The notes below the pieces were generated by a model. That model did no database searches. It had not been told where the DNA came from and was given only the letters and a program-made list of their open reading frames with translations. A program made the translations under genes and the position numbers. Shown here piece after piece: positions 63,770-64,000 of a stretch of 64,000 bases of DNA (position 1 is its first letter; the number at the start of each line of letters is the position of its first letter). The DNA comes from Qipengyuania aurantiaca. GTDB lineage: Bacteria > Pseudomonadota > Alphaproteobacteria > Sphingomonadales > Sphingomonadaceae. Where the stretch lies: positions 1,839,501-1,903,500 of the forward strand of contig NZ_CP081295.1 in the NCBI RefSeq assembly GCF_019711375.1, read 5' to 3'.

Positions 63770-64000
63770 GATAGCGTGGCGCCCTTCTCGATAGCGTTGC
63801 CGCGCTGGAATTCCGCCCGGTCCATTGCGGGCTTGCCTGCGCGCTGGAGGCGTAGGGGGCGGATCGCGCCGTCGCCGCAAGCGATGGTGAGGTCGTCGTC
63901 GACCACCGTCCCCGCCTCTCCCGAGCCTTCGCCTACCTCGGCGCGCAGGAATTTGACCCGCGCTCCGTCCACTTCCGACCACGCGCCAGGGAAGGGTGAG
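63766..64000 (-). CDS. fmt: Methionyl-tRNA formyltransferase, C-terminal part (cut by window edge)
   Basis: About 77 residues of the C-terminal OB-like domain are visible: [21 protein letters not shown] near the start, [26 protein letters not shown], and an end at 63766. The PFPGAW and LQRAGKPAM elements are typical of Fmt. The gene runs off the right end. It overlaps truA by four bases, the common fmt-truA order. Confidence 0.88.
   Translation of the reverse strand, partial: SPFPGAWSEVDGARVKFLRAEVGEGSGEAGTVVDDDLTIACGDGAIRPLRLQRAGKPAMDRAEFQRGNAIEKGATLS

Overview
The window looks like a chromosomal segment of an alphaproteobacterium, most likely order Sphingomonadales and probably family Erythrobacteraceae. 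The reasons are high GC, a gcrA cell-cycle regulator gene, a DUF1476 (F1-ATPase inhibitor zeta) gene, a crtW-crtZ keto/hydroxy-carotenoid pair, a psp locus next to small coiled-coil genes, and an alphaproteobacterial style of short ATGA/GTGA gene overlaps. The taxon is an inference from gene content. No rRNA, CRISPR array, IS element or prophage was found. There are two tRNA genes, Ala(CGC) and Val(UAC).

Left end (1-8220): the tail of a very large multiheme protein, with 16 tandem 46-residue repeats, two CxxCH motifs per repeat and 32 haem sites in view. It is followed by an outer-membrane beta-barrel protein with two SPOR-like repeats and a TPR-like segment. Next come the cytochrome c maturation genes ccmF, ccmG and ccmH and a short CcmI-like stub. 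Together they suggest an electron-transfer or envelope haem-protein unit with its own haem-attachment genes beside it. This is the strongest candidate for an undescribed system.

Region 8221-15595: a Nudix hydrolase, a hairpin-rich intergenic stretch with a possible small RNA, and a minus-strand block (leuC, a small membrane protein, leuD, an MDR oxidoreductase, DUF1476, bolA, grxD). A divergent thioesterase-crtW-crtZ operon for astaxanthin-type carotenoids follows.

Region 15633-21256: Pmp3, DUF454 and sufE genes, then a phage-shock (psp) operon of unusual size. pspF is divergent. pspA, pspB and pspC are followed by five more one-helix coiled-coil proteins that share a PspB-like motif, and by a 57-residue membrane protein. 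A perfect sigma-54 promoter match lies upstream.

Region 21415-38719: an orphan secretin, a secreted subtilisin-family protease, and the translation/RNA cluster rimP-nusA-ylxR-infB-(thioesterase, DUF1697)-rbfA ... truB-rpsO-pnp. The DUF1697 gene carries a one-base frameshift that fuses its reading frame to rbfA. Four unrelated genes (YceI, AbgT transporter, thymidine kinase, M50 protease) lie between rbfA and truB.

Region 38899-64000: mostly housekeeping and accessory genes. They include two methyltransferase-like proteins, a diguanylate cyclase, gcrA, an ABC permease, queF, sseA-metC-mscS, a peroxiredoxin-fold/prolyl-hydroxylase fusion, and proB-obgE. Further on are a MarR-like regulator, argH-lipoprotein-lysA, a thioredoxin-like lipoprotein, a sulfide:quinone reductase with a TauE/SafE exporter, an asparaginase, an MDR protein, truA and the end of fmt.
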